DNA of 64,000 bases from NCBI GenBank assembly GCA_963794165.1, contig CAWCCT010000011.1, forward strand, positions 744,001 to 808,000, read 5' to 3'. Every line of letters starts with the position of its first letter. Positions within the stretch are counted from its first letter, which is position 1. Below are positions 47,751-57,023 of the stretch, piece by piece. A model generated the notes under the pieces. It was not told the origin of the DNA, ran no database searches, and saw only the letters and a list, made by a program, of their open reading frames with translations. This DNA comes from PALSA-350 sp963794165. Its GTDB lineage: Bacteria > Acidobacteriota > Terriglobia > Terriglobales > Acidobacteriaceae. The position numbers were made by a program, and so were the translations under genes.

Positions 47751-50700
47751 GTGGCCCAATCGTCTGCATTTCGTCTTTTCAGGTCGAAAACCGCCGCCCT
47801 CTGTGTTCTCGCTGTAGCTGCACTCATAGCTTGGCCATTTGTTGGTTCCTTCCTCCGTCGGGCGCCGCAAGATCATGTGGAGTTCAGCCGGGATATCCGC
47901 CCCATATTGAATCAAAATTGCGTTGCCTGCCACGGAGGAGTGCGGCAGAAAAACGGCGTTTCGTTCATATTCCGTGAAGAGGCATTGGGAACGGGCAAGT
48001 CGGGGAAGCGGACCATTGTGCCGGGCGATCCTGATGGCTCTGAGTTCATGGCGCGCCTGACTTCTACGGATCCCGAGGCACGCATGCCTTACCACGCGCC
48101 GCCGCTGCCGGCCCAGCAAATCGCCTTGCTCCGTCGCTGGATTAAGGAGGGCGCCAAGTGGGAGGATTATTGGGCATTTGTACCCCCTGCGCCGCGGCCC
48201 CTGCCCGAGGTGAAGCGTGCGGAGTGGGTACGCCAGCCGATGGACCGGTTCATTCTGGCGCGGTTGGAAAAAGAAGGTCTGGAGCCCTCTCCAGAAGCGG
48301 AAAAGGCAGAGCTGTTGCGGCGGGTGTCTTTAGACCTTACCGGCCTGCCACCCACTGCCGAGGAAGAAGCCGCGTATTTGGCAGACTCATCGCCCGGCGC
48401 CTACGAAAAACAAGTGGATCGCTTGCTGGCCTCCCCGCGCTACGGCGAACGCTGGGCTTCTATGTGGCTGGACCTGGCGCGCTACGCGGATAGCAAGGGT
48501 TACGAAGCGGACCGTGATCGCCCGGGCGTCTGGCCGTACCGTGACTGGGTGATCGATGCGTTCAATCGCAACCTGCCCTACGACCAGTTCGTGATCAAAC
48601 AACTGGCGGGCGATTTACTTCCCCATGCCACCTTTGAGGACCGGATCGCCACTTCCTTCCACCGCCAAACCCCCAACAACGACGAGGGGGGCACCGATGA
48701 CGAGGAATTTCGCCTGGTCGCCGTGATGGACCGCGTGGCCACAACCTGGTCTGTGCTGAACGGCATCACCATGAATTGTGTGCAATGCCACTCGCACCCG
48801 TACGATCCTATTCGCCACGCTGATTATTACAAGTCGATAGCTTTCTTCAACACGCAGCGGGATGCAGACCTTGAAGATGACTCGCCGACTTTGAGGGTTC
48901 CAAAAGAAAAGGCCCGCTATGCAGAAGCGGCACAAATTCAGCAAGAGATGGCCGGCCTGATGCATCCGATGGAGGTCTCAGACCGCCAGGCGGAAGCTAC
49001 AGCGCAATGGAAACCGTTGCCTATCCAGACCGCCGCGGCCAACGAGGTATTGGCCCTGGAGCCGATGCTTCCGGAACTGCAGAGCAAGCTGGCTGAACTC
49101 GAGAAAAACCAGAAGCTCGCTCCGAAAGAGAAAGCCGAGGCGTTGAAGACTCTGCGCGGGGCAATCGGTGACACCAGGACGAGACTCGCTCATGCCGAGG
49201 CTGCGGGTGGGCCGGCGAAAACTTTCACCATCCACGACGGAGAGGCGCTGGCTACTCCTGACACCCCGCCCGAATCTTTTTATGAGCTGACTGCCAACAC
49301 GAACCTCCCCTCGCTAACGGCGATCCGCATTGAGGTGCCGCCGCTCCACCCGGAACTTGCGCGGCACACACCGGAAAACGGCTTCATCGTGGACAAAGTG
49401 CAGGGTTGGGTGATTGCGCCCAGCGGCCAAAAGAGCCCCCTTGCTTTCCGCTACTTTGTGCAGGATTCCGAGCGGAATCTGCAAGCCGCATTGTTCCCCG
49501 AAAGTGACCCGGAGGCTAAGGCAAAAGAGCCAGATCCGAGCGCATTTGCCGCTCTTCCCAAGCTTTTTCTCGCTCGCTGGATCGTGGGCGTTCTCGCTGA
49601 CCCTCTGCCGTTGGCCAATGGGAGCCGCATCCAGGTCGACCTGAAGCAAGTACAGAACATCGACTCCAAACCAGCTCTCATTCAGGCGATAAAACTCTCG
49701 GTAAGCGGCGATGCGAGCTGGACGTCTTTGAGTCACGATCCCGTGCGCGCGCAGACTCTCGCGCGCCTTCACGAGCTTGACCGGCAGCTGGGCCAGATTC
49801 CCACGGTTCAGCTTCCCGTGATGGTGGAGCAGCAGCCTTACGAGCGAAGGCCTACACTCGAATTTGAGCGGGGTAATTTCCTAACCAAGATAGGTCCGGA
49901 CTTAGCGCCGGATGTGCCCGGGATTTTCCCTAAACTTCCTGCCAACGCTCCGCGCAACCGGCTGACCCTGGCACAGTGGTTCTTTTCTCCTGGTCAACCA
50001 CTCACAGCGCGGGTCGCGGTCAACCGTTATTGGGAAGAACTGTTTGGGACCGGAATTGTCGAAACCCTGGAAAACTTCGGCAGCGTGGGCGAGGAGCCGA
50101 GCCACCTTGAGCTTCTCGATTGGCTGGCGCTCCATTATCAAAACGATCTCCACTGGGACACGAAGGCACTCCTACGAGAACTGGTAACAAGTGCCACGTA
50201 CCGCCAGAGCGCAGTCACCACGCCGGCTCTCCAGGCGAAAGACCCAAGGAATCGCCTCCTGGCTCATGGTCCGCAGCAACGGCTCACGGCAGAGATGGTA
50301 CGCGATCAAGCTTTGTTGGCGAGCGGCTTGTTGAGCACAGCCATGGGCGGACCGCCGGTCATGCCTCCTCAGCCCGCTGGGATTTGGAATTCGGTTTATA
50401 ACGACGAGAAGTGGACCAATGCGACTGGGCCCGATCGGTATCGTCGAGCCATCTACACCTTCATCAAACGCACGGCCGGCTACCCCAGCTCACTCATGTT
50501 CGACGCTTCCGATCGCGATACGAGTCTTCCGCGACGCATAGCGACCAACACTCCGTTGCAAGCGTTGGTAACGCTGAACGATCCCGTTTATCACGAAGCC
50601 GCCCAGGCGTTGGCGCGACGGGTGATGAAAGACACCGCCGAAAAAGCCGCTGGCGGATCGAGTGCCGACTCTATTCTGGATGCCCGCCTTGCTTATGAAA

Positions 50701-50906
50701 CGCGCCTGGTGTTGTCGCGCGATCCCACCGCTCGCGAGCTGGCAGTGCTGCGCAAATTCTATAAAGAGGCTCTTGGCATGCCCACGGGACCAGCCGTGGT
50801 GAAAGCAAGCATGAGTACATTGGGCCATGTTCCGGCTAAAGAACTGGATGCGTTTACGGCTGTGGGCGGAGTCCTATTTAATCTCGATGCCGCTCTGGTG
50901 AGGTGA
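47751..50906 (+). CDS. DUF1549/DUF1553 protein with planctomycete-type cytochrome domain
   Basis: A 1051-residue protein: an N-terminal hydrophobic helix (about 14-36), a PSCyt1-type haem domain with CVACH (57-61), then DUF1549 (about 140-350) including RVSLDLTGLPPT, PRYGERWASMWLDLARYADS and a second CVQCH at about 343-347. DUF1553 occupies the C-terminal part, with NRYWEELFGTGIVET and LPRRIATNTPLQALVTLNDP. The set is typical of Planctomycetes and some Acidobacteriota. These proteins are thought to take part in polysaccharide or sulfated-glycan breakdown, but no reaction is proven. It starts GTG without a strong ribosome site. The downstream DUF1501 gene follows at once. Confidence 0.88.
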   Translation: MAQSSAFRLFRSKTAALCVLAVAALIAWPFVGSFLRRAPQDHVEFSRDIRPILNQNCVACHGGVRQKNGVSFIFREEALGTGKSGKRTIVPGDPDGSEFMARLTSTDPEARMPYHAPPLPAQQIALLRRWIKEGAKWEDYWAFVPPAPRPLPEVKRAEWVRQPMDRFILARLEKEGLEPSPEAEKAELLRRVSLDLTGLPPTAEEEAAYLADSSPGAYEKQVDRLLASPRYGERWASMWLDLARYADSKGYEADRDRPGVWPYRDWVIDAFNRNLPYDQFVIKQLAGDLLPHATFEDRIATSFHRQTPNNDEGGTDDEEFRLVAVMDRVATTWSVLNGITMNCVQCHSHPYDPIRHADYYKSIAFFNTQRDADLEDDSPTLRVPKEKARYAEAAQIQQEMAGLMHPMEVSDRQAEATAQWKPLPIQTAAANEVLALEPMLPELQSKLAELEKNQKLAPKEKAEALKTLRGAIGDTRTRLAHAEAAGGPAKTFTIHDGEALATPDTPPESFYELTANTNLPSLTAIRIEVPPLHPELARHTPENGFIVDKVQGWVIAPSGQKSPLAFRYFVQDSERNLQAALFPESDPEAKAKEPDPSAFAALPKLFLARWIVGVLADPLPLANGSRIQVDLKQVQNIDSKPALIQAIKLSVSGDASWTSLSHDPVRAQTLARLHELDRQLGQIPTVQLPVMVEQQPYERRPTLEFERGNFLTKIGPDLAPDVPGIFPKLPANAPRNRLTLAQWFFSPGQPLTARVAVNRYWEELFGTGIVETLENFGSVGEEPSHLELLDWLALHYQNDLHWDTKALLRELVTSATYRQSAVTTPALQAKDPRNRLLAHGPQQRLTAEMVRDQALLASGLLSTAMGGPPVMPPQPAGIWNSVYNDEKWTNATGPDRYRRAIYTFIKRTAGYPSSLMFDASDRDTSLPRRIATNTPLQALVTLNDPVYHEAAQALARRVMKDTAEKAAGGSSADSILDARLAYETRLVLSRDPTARELAVLRKFYKEALGMPTGPAVVKASMSTLGHVPAKELDAFTAVGGVLFNLDAALVR

Positions 50907-50911
50907 CCTTT

Positions 50912-51010
50912 ATGTCAGATTCCGAAATCCGGGCAAAGAGCCACTTGCCCAGGAAGCGCGGTTCGCGTTACTACAAGCGCAAACTCGCCGCCACTTTCTC
51001 CGCAGTATGA
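50912..51010 (+). pseudogene. Out-of-frame N-terminal leader of the DUF1501 gene
   Basis: ATG 50912 has GAGG 8 nt upstream and encodes MSDSEIRAKSHL, which looks like the natural N-terminus of DUF1501 proteins. It then runs out of frame to a TGA overlapping the ATG at 51007. In the frame of the main gene, the same DNA reads AQEARFALLQAQTRRHFLRS, including the Tat motif TRRHFLRS, but it has no start codon. One base missing near 50944-50949 would explain this. Confidence 0.6.
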
Positions 51011-52452
51011 CTGCGGGCGTAGGCTCGATGTTCCTGGGCTCATTGGCTTCGCAGTTTGCTCCCGGGGTGAAAGCCGCCGAACGCGGAGTCGATGGAACGC
51101 CGCGCCTCGATTTCACGCGCGATCCTTCCAGTCCGCTCTCCGTTCTACCTCCGCAGTTTGCCCCTCGCGCCAAGCGGATCATTTATTTGCATATGGCAGG
51201 GGCGCCAAGCCAACTCGAGCTTTTCGAGCACAAACCTGATTTGAACAAGCTGGATGGCCAGGAATGCCCTGCGTCGTTTTTGGTGGGTAAGCGGTTCGCC
51301 TTTATCAGCGGCGTGCCCAAGCTGTTGGGCGCGCAGTATCCGTTCCACCAGGCGGGGAAAAGCGGTCAATGGATGTCAGACCGCCTTCCACACCTGGAAA
51401 AACACATTGACGACCTTTGCTTGATCAGGTCCATGCGCACCGATCAGTTCAACCATGCGCCCGCTCAGCTACTGGTACAAACTGGCAATGCTCGGCTCGG
51501 CTATCCGTCGATGGGTTCCTGGGTGCTCTATGGGCTGGGCACGGAGAACCAGAATCTACCAGGCTTCATCGTGCTGGTCTCGGGCGGCAACCAGCCGGAC
51601 GGCGGCAAACAATTGTGGGGGTCCGGATTTCTGCCCAGTGTTTATCAAGGCGTGCAATGCCGCTCCCACGGCGAGCCGGTGCTGTACCTTGAAAATCCTC
51701 CTGACGTAAGCCGTCCGCTGCGCCGAAGCATGCTGGACGCAGTAGACGAAATCAACCAGCAAAGCTATGCCGAGTTCGGAAACCCCGAAACCGTTACCCG
51801 CATTGCCCAATACGAGATGGCGTTCCGCATGCAAATGGATGCCACGGACGCAATGGACATTCGCAAGGAGCCTGCCGCCGTGCTTGCGGCTTACGGTGCG
51901 AAGCCTGACCAGTCCAGTTTTGCCAACAATGCCCTGGTGGCGCGCCGCCTGGCGGAGCGTGGCGTACGCTTCATCCAGCTTTACCATTGGGGTTGGGACG
52001 ATCACGGAACTGTAGCCAAAGATTCCCTCAATTTTGGTTTCGCCGACCGCTGCCGCGAAACCGATCAACCTATCGCCGCGCTGCTCACCGACCTGAAGGA
52101 ACGCGGCATGCTCGAAGACACGCTAGTGGTTTGGGGCGGCGAATTCGGTCGCACCTCCATGCGGGAAAACCGCAATGGCCAGGTGATGCAGTTCATTGGC
52201 AGGGACCACAATCCGGGCGCGTTCACCATCTGGATGGCCGGCGGCGGAATCAAACCCGGCATGAGCCTCGGAGAGACTGATGCCATGGGCTACGAAATCG
52301 TGAAGGACCCGGTAGAGATTCGCGATCTTCATGCGACCATTCTTTACACAATGGGCTTCGACCATCACAAGCTCAACTATTCTTTCCAGGGGCTGGAGCA
52401 AAAACTTACCAGCGTGAAACCGGCGCGAGTGGTGGCAGAGGTTCTGGCTTGA
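51007..52452 (+). CDS. DUF1501 protein (start displaced by an apparent frameshift)
   Basis: As read, a 481-residue protein. It lacks the first part of its Tat signal, since only MTAGVGSMFLGSLASQF remains in frame after an ATG; the twin-arginine segment lies upstream in the same frame without a start codon. The body is a sulfatase-like alkaline-phosphatase fold: RIIYLHMAGAPSQLELFEHKP, YHWGWDDHG and VVWGGEFGRT are the usual DUF1501 motifs. It follows the DUF1549/1553 gene, as in most genomes with this pair. If the frameshift is real the protein may be made poorly or stay in the cytoplasm. Confidence 0.82.
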   Translation: MTAGVGSMFLGSLASQFAPGVKAAERGVDGTPRLDFTRDPSSPLSVLPPQFAPRAKRIIYLHMAGAPSQLELFEHKPDLNKLDGQECPASFLVGKRFAFISGVPKLLGAQYPFHQAGKSGQWMSDRLPHLEKHIDDLCLIRSMRTDQFNHAPAQLLVQTGNARLGYPSMGSWVLYGLGTENQNLPGFIVLVSGGNQPDGGKQLWGSGFLPSVYQGVQCRSHGEPVLYLENPPDVSRPLRRSMLDAVDEINQQSYAEFGNPETVTRIAQYEMAFRMQMDATDAMDIRKEPAAVLAAYGAKPDQSSFANNALVARRLAERGVRFIQLYHWGWDDHGTVAKDSLNFGFADRCRETDQPIAALLTDLKERGMLEDTLVVWGGEFGRTSMRENRNGQVMQFIGRDHNPGAFTIWMAGGGIKPGMSLGETDAMGYEIVKDPVEIRDLHATILYTMGFDHHKLNYSFQGLEQKLTSVKPARVVAEVLA

Positions 52453-52480
52453 ATCAGTTCGATCGGGGCCACATGGCTGC

Positions 52481-53929
52481 ATGACGATTCGCCAGATGCC
52501 TTGGCGGCTGCGTCTTGGTCTTCTCGCGCTAGCGCCACTCTTGCTGCTCTCCGTTCTGTTTGCTTTTCTTCCCCCCGATGGGCTCGAGGGCTCCTCCTCG
52601 GCGCAATTCATCGGTCGCTTTCATCCGCTGACCGTGCACTTTCCCATCGCGCTCATCCTCATCGTGCCGCTATTGGAATGGGCGGGAAGAAATCGCCGCT
52701 TCCCCTATCTGCGCTCCTCAGTCGATTTTCTCCTGGCGCTGGCAATGTTGAGCAGCCTGGTGGCCGCAACCCTGGGATGGTGCCTGGCGCGTAATGGCGG
52801 ATACTCCGGCCGGCTGGTCAACCAGCACATGTGGGGTGGACTCTCTGTTTCGGCCGCCTGCTGGCTTTGCTGGATGTTGCGGGGATACTTCCGCGGTCCG
52901 CGATGGGATTCCACCTATCTCTTCCTGCTGCTGGGCACGATCGGGCTCGTTTCGTGGACTGGATATCGCGGCGGCCAACTATCGCAAGGGGAAAACCACC
53001 TGACCGAAGAGATGCCGGACGGGATGCGAAAGTTAATAGGACTTGCGCCAGTAGTCCTCCCCCGATCCGATCCTGCTTATTTCTACGGCGCGCACGTAGA
53101 ACCTATCTTCGTGAAGCACTGCTACTCCTGCCACGGTCCAGAGAAGCAGAAAGGGCGCCTGCGGCTGGACAGTTATGAGCTGCTGATGCGCGGTGGCAAA
53201 CATGGTCCCGTGGTGAAGGCTGGAAACGCCAAAGGCAGCGAGCTCATTCGCCGCGTCACGCTCTCACGCTCCGACGATGATGCCATGCCTCCCCAGGACA
53301 AGCGCCCTTTGACGGCAAATGAAATAAAGCTGCTGGAACTGTGGATCGCCGCTGGAGCTTCCTCCACGCTGGCGGCCAATGGAATCAAAGACGCACCCAC
53401 GACGCAAGAGCCTGTCGTTGCTGAGGTAACGTTCCCGGAAGTCGATCCTGCCGCGGTGACGCGGTTGCGTGCTCCGCTTGCTGCAGTAGTTGCGCAACTG
53501 AAACAGCGACTCCCAAACGTGCTGGATTACGAATCCCGAGAATCCGCCAACCTGGTGATTGATGCGTCTGCTTTGGGCGGCAGGTTCGGAGACGACAATT
53601 TGGCCGCCCTAAAACCCCTAAGTGAGCAGATTGTGATTGCCGACCTCTCAGGCACGGCGATCACTGATCGCTCCGCCCCCTTGCTGGCTGCGATGAAACA
53701 CGCGCGAGTGTTGCGCCTTACGAATACAAAGATTACGGATGCTACCGTGCTAACGCTGGGAGGCCTGGACCGATTGGAGTCACTGGATCTTTATGGCACG
53801 ACCGTGACTCCGGCATGCTTCAAGGTTGTGGAGAGCTTGCCTAGATTACGGCATCTCTACGCCGGAGCAACGAAGATTCCAGAGGACGTTCCTGCGCCGG
53901 AAAACATGAAAGGCAAATTGCTGTTTTGA
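52481..53929 (+). CDS. DUF2231 membrane protein with cytochrome c and leucine-rich-type C-terminus
   Basis: A 482-residue protein. Residues about 10-170 have several transmembrane helices of the DUF2231 type, starting with HPLTVHFPIAL. The PSCyt1-like domain has CYSCH at about 214-218, and MPPQDKRPLTANEIKLLELWIAAGA is the Met-containing axial motif. The C-terminal 150 residues have short repeated leucine-rich-like units (TNTKITDATVLTLGGLDRLESLDLYGTT). It is expected in the inner membrane with the haem outside, perhaps passing electrons from the neighbouring dehydrogenases. The stop is 3 bp from the stop of the convergent PQQ gene. Confidence 0.82.
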   Translation: MTIRQMPWRLRLGLLALAPLLLLSVLFAFLPPDGLEGSSSAQFIGRFHPLTVHFPIALILIVPLLEWAGRNRRFPYLRSSVDFLLALAMLSSLVAATLGWCLARNGGYSGRLVNQHMWGGLSVSAACWLCWMLRGYFRGPRWDSTYLFLLLGTIGLVSWTGYRGGQLSQGENHLTEEMPDGMRKLIGLAPVVLPRSDPAYFYGAHVEPIFVKHCYSCHGPEKQKGRLRLDSYELLMRGGKHGPVVKAGNAKGSELIRRVTLSRSDDDAMPPQDKRPLTANEIKLLELWIAAGASSTLAANGIKDAPTTQEPVVAEVTFPEVDPAAVTRLRAPLAAVVAQLKQRLPNVLDYESRESANLVIDASALGGRFGDDNLAALKPLSEQIVIADLSGTAITDRSAPLLAAMKHARVLRLTNTKITDATVLTLGGLDRLESLDLYGTTVTPACFKVVESLPRLRHLYAGATKIPEDVPAPENMKGKLLF

Positions 53930-53932
53930 GGT

Positions 53933-55531
53933 TTAGTTCATCACGAACGCATACAGCTTGTCGCCCGCGCCCACCACTACGTACTGGTGCCCGTCCAGTT
54001 CGTAAGTGATGGCGCCGTTCGAGAGAGGACTGCCCAGGTTGGCATGCCACAGCGGCTCACCGGTGGTGGCATTCAGCGCCACCAGGTTGTTGCTCGGATC
54101 ACCCGCAAACACCAGGTTGCCCGCGGTGCTCAGCAGCCCACCCTCAATCCCCGGCGTCTCCCACTTATGGCTCCACTTGATCTTTCCAGTGCGGTAGTCG
54201 AGCGCCTGCAGCATCGATTGGTCCCAGGTCCCTAGATCATGGCCACCCCATCCCTCCGGCTTGTCGCTATCGTCAAAAATGTAATAGATGGCAAACGAGC
54301 GCGTGGCGTTGACGTAAAACAATCCGGTGGCGGGACTGTACGTGGGCGGGGGCCAATTCACTCCGCCTTCGGCGTTGGGCGAAACCAGCGTGCCGGCAAT
54401 CTGCGGCTCCTTGGCGGGATCAGGAATCGGTTGCCCCTTGGCATCGAGGCCTTTGGTCCAATTCGTTTTCACAAAGGGGGCACTGACGTAGTTCTTTCCG
54501 GTTTCACGGTCCAGTACAAAAAACCAGCCGTTGCGACTAGCCTGCGCCAATAGCTTGCGCGGCTTGCCATCTATGTCGCCGTCAAACAGCACCGGTGTTT
54601 CCACCGCATCCCAGTCGTGCGTGTCGTGCGGAGAGGGCTGAAAATACCAAACTAGTTTGCCGGTATCCGCATTCAGCGCCACAATCGATTCCGTGAAGAG
54701 ATTTGCGCCCTCTCGCGTTTTGGCCGCCATCACCGGTTGCGGATTGCCTGTGCCCAGATAGAGCAAGTTCAAATCAGGATCGTACGTGGGCGAGATCCAC
54801 GTCATCCCGCCTCCGTGCGCCATTGCTTCGGCGTTCGGCCACGTTTCAGAGCCGGGTTCGCCCGGCTTCGGAACTACTGACCAACGCCACTGCAGTGCAC
54901 CGGTCTCCGGATCGTGCGCTTCGAGAAAACCGGGCCGGTCCAGATCATCTCCGCTGACCCCGGTAATGATGTGATTCTTGACCGCCAGCGGCGCCACTGA
55001 CGCGTAGTACATCTGATCCAGATCGCATATCGGTTGACTCCAACGCTTCTTGCCGTCGGCCAGATTCAGCGAGACCAGATTGCAATCCGGCGTCTCGAAG
55101 TACAACGAGTTACCGGAGATGGCAACTCCGCGGTTGCCGAGGTGAATGCCGCCTTTGGAGGTCCAGGTGTAAGCCCACAGCTGGCGGCTGGTGCGTGCAT
55201 CCAGGGCCCACACCTTATCCGGCGAGGTGATATACATCACCCCATTCAGCAGTACCGGAGTACCCGCAAGACGGCCGCCTGGAGCATCGCCGTTCCTCGG
55301 CAGCTGATACATCCAGGCCAGGCTCAGCGCTTTCACATTCTGATCGTTGATTTTGGTCAAGGTGCTGAAACGCCGGCCGGAGTAATCACCGTTATAGGTC
55401 GGCCACTGATTGATTGGCGGATGAGACAACACAGAAGGGTCCAGCCCAGCATCCGGAGCCGGATCAGCGCTCAGGCTCCACGCGGGCGTGAGGGCAAGCA
55501 GAGCTAGCAAAATGCCGGCAAGAGACTTCAT
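53933..55531 (-). CDS. PQQ-dependent dehydrogenase (beta-propeller)
   Basis: A 532-residue exported quinoprotein with the signal near residues 1-20. Blades carry YNGDYSGRRFSTLTKIND, YTWTSKGGIHLGNRGVA, GKLVWYFQPSPHDTHDWD and SRNGWFFVLDRETGK, the last two being hallmark PQQ dehydrogenase segments. It has no haem domain and is close in design to the protein at 44302 (similar propeller order, shared NGDY-GRR-S-LT start). ATG overlaps the upstream cytochrome gene by 4 nt, which mirrors the cytochrome-then-dehydrogenase order of the 43451-45990 pair. Confidence 0.9.
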   Translation of the reverse strand: MKSLAGILLALLALTPAWSLSADPAPDAGLDPSVLSHPPINQWPTYNGDYSGRRFSTLTKINDQNVKALSLAWMYQLPRNGDAPGGRLAGTPVLLNGVMYITSPDKVWALDARTSRQLWAYTWTSKGGIHLGNRGVAISGNSLYFETPDCNLVSLNLADGKKRWSQPICDLDQMYYASVAPLAVKNHIITGVSGDDLDRPGFLEAHDPETGALQWRWSVVPKPGEPGSETWPNAEAMAHGGGMTWISPTYDPDLNLLYLGTGNPQPVMAAKTREGANLFTESIVALNADTGKLVWYFQPSPHDTHDWDAVETPVLFDGDIDGKPRKLLAQASRNGWFFVLDRETGKNYVSAPFVKTNWTKGLDAKGQPIPDPAKEPQIAGTLVSPNAEGGVNWPPPTYSPATGLFYVNATRSFAIYYIFDDSDKPEGWGGHDLGTWDQSMLQALDYRTGKIKWSHKWETPGIEGGLLSTAGNLVFAGDPSNNLVALNATTGEPLWHANLGSPLSNGAITYELDGHQYVVVGAGDKLYAFVMN

Positions 55532-56628
55532 TGCAAGGTCTCCAGATAGGCCACTACATCGTGCATCTGTTTGTCGGTGTATTGATCGAGAAGGGCCACA
55601 TGCGCGGCGTACGGATCATGCTCCTCCACTTTGACGCCAGGCCCGCGGGTGAAGCTGTGATATTGGCCGGCGCTGTCGAATAGGGAAACGTTGAAATCGT
55701 CGAGCTCTGTTGGCACTCCAGTGACGCTTTCCCCGGACGCGGTGGTCACAGTAACGGTGAGAGGTTTGCGTGGAGTCGCAGGCCCGTTGCGGGCAACCGC
55801 GCGGTCTTGCGGAAACACCACCTTCAACTGCAAATTCGGTGGATCATATTTGCTGGCGATGTGGGCCAGGTCACCCGTGGGGGAGTGGCAATGGCTGCAC
55901 CCTCCCGCACCGTCAAAGAAGGCCTTCCCTTCCTTGGGATCGCCCACCAGGATATTCAGCACGTTGTTGTAAGGTCCGGTCCGCAGCGTGTCGCCCACTT
56001 GCTGGTGCAGGAAATGGGACAGATCCACAATCTGCTCCTGCGTCAGCGTGACCGGTTTTCCCGCTGGATGGCCCTGGGCAAGATAGGGCCCGATGGTGCT
56101 TCCATAGCGGTCATGAAGAACTACTAACGATCGCACCAGGTCGGCACCACGGGGGCCGCCGCGCGCTCGTGTTCCATGACAGGTGATGCATTGCGCGATG
56201 TACACGGTCTTACCTCGTGCCGCCGCATCTTCGTCGACGATCTGCTTGTCATTGGCGCCGACCTCGTCAATCAAGCTTTTCTTATGCACCGGGGCGGTCT
56301 TTGCAACCGGGGCGTTTCCATCTGCTTGCTTACCAGGCGGCAAAGCTTTCGCCAGGTAGTCGACGACTTGGTCGAACTCCTCGTCGGAGATCTGCGCGCC
56401 CCGGCCGATCATATTGGAAACGACACCGCCCCATTGTTCCCGCGTCATCCCTCGTCCCGTAAACATCTGGACCGAATGACAACCTGAGCAGATGCGTTGC
56501 ACAGTTTCGCGATTCGGCCCGTCCGGTAACTGCGAAACCGGTACTTGCCCTAATCCGGACAAGGTCGAAAAACCGGCCAGCAACAGGACACAAGTACGTG
56601 TGAATCCCATCAGCTGACTATAGTTCAT
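55528..56628 (-). CDS. Multihaem cytochrome c with inserted beta module
   Basis: A 366-residue exported cytochrome. The signal ends near GLGQ. Haem motifs are CSGCH, CITCH and CSHCH, giving three sites, one more than its paralogue at 43451. The C-terminal region again holds a beta-rich insertion (TVTVTTASGESVTGVPTELDDFNVSLFD) before the closing helix YTDKQMHDVVAYLETL. ATG 56628 or 56610 could be the start; neither has a good Shine-Dalgarno. The frame opens at 56763, inside the repeat block. It is the first gene of a two-gene operon with the PQQ dehydrogenase. Confidence 0.85.
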   Translation of the reverse strand: MNYSQLMGFTRTCVLLLAGFSTLSGLGQVPVSQLPDGPNRETVQRICSGCHSVQMFTGRGMTREQWGGVVSNMIGRGAQISDEEFDQVVDYLAKALPPGKQADGNAPVAKTAPVHKKSLIDEVGANDKQIVDEDAAARGKTVYIAQCITCHGTRARGGPRGADLVRSLVVLHDRYGSTIGPYLAQGHPAGKPVTLTQEQIVDLSHFLHQQVGDTLRTGPYNNVLNILVGDPKEGKAFFDGAGGCSHCHSPTGDLAHIASKYDPPNLQLKVVFPQDRAVARNGPATPRKPLTVTVTTASGESVTGVPTELDDFNVSLFDSAGQYHSFTRGPGVKVEEHDPYAAHVALLDQYTDKQMHDVVAYLETLQ

Positions 56629-56668
56629 TAAGGGCGGTATGGACTTGGTGCCTACGAGGTTTCTGACT

Positions 56669-57004
56669 GCAACAAAGGATCTGGCCTTTAGCCTCTGCAT
56701 GAGAACGTCCTGGATAGAGGATGGGTGCCCCAGGTCTCGCGTTTGAGACCTGGGATCCTCCACGCAAAGGCCGGCAGATAGCTGCGATTCCGATGCTTTG
56801 TATCAGGGCACGACTTTAGTCGGGCCGTCGAGGCGCAACAAAAGATCTGAGCTTCAGCGCCTGCGTGAGAACGTCCTGGATAGAGGATGGGTGCCCCAGG
56901 TCTCGCGTTGAGACCTGGGATCCTCCACGCAAAGGCCGGCAGATAGCTGCGATTCCGATGCTTTGTATCAGGGCACGACTTTAGTCGGGCCCTGATACAA
57001 AGCC
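56669..57004. repeat. Tandem pair of REP-like palindromic units
   Basis: Two copies of a unit of about 166 bp start at about 56669 and 56836. Each holds GGTGCCCCAGGTCTCGC...GAGACCTGGGATCC, another form of the hairpin seen as GGTGCCCCACATCTCGC elsewhere, and a GGCACGACTTTAGTCGGGCC module. At 56960-57004 GCTTTGTATCAGGGC pairs with its complement as a 15-bp stem. The gap 56629-57023 has no gene. Confidence 0.8.
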
Positions 57005-57023
57005 AAAACTTACAATAGTGCTC

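Noticed and set aside
56669..57004. Insertion sequence or prophage remnant
   Set aside because: No transposase, integrase or phage genes are seen; the repeats are short palindromic units only.
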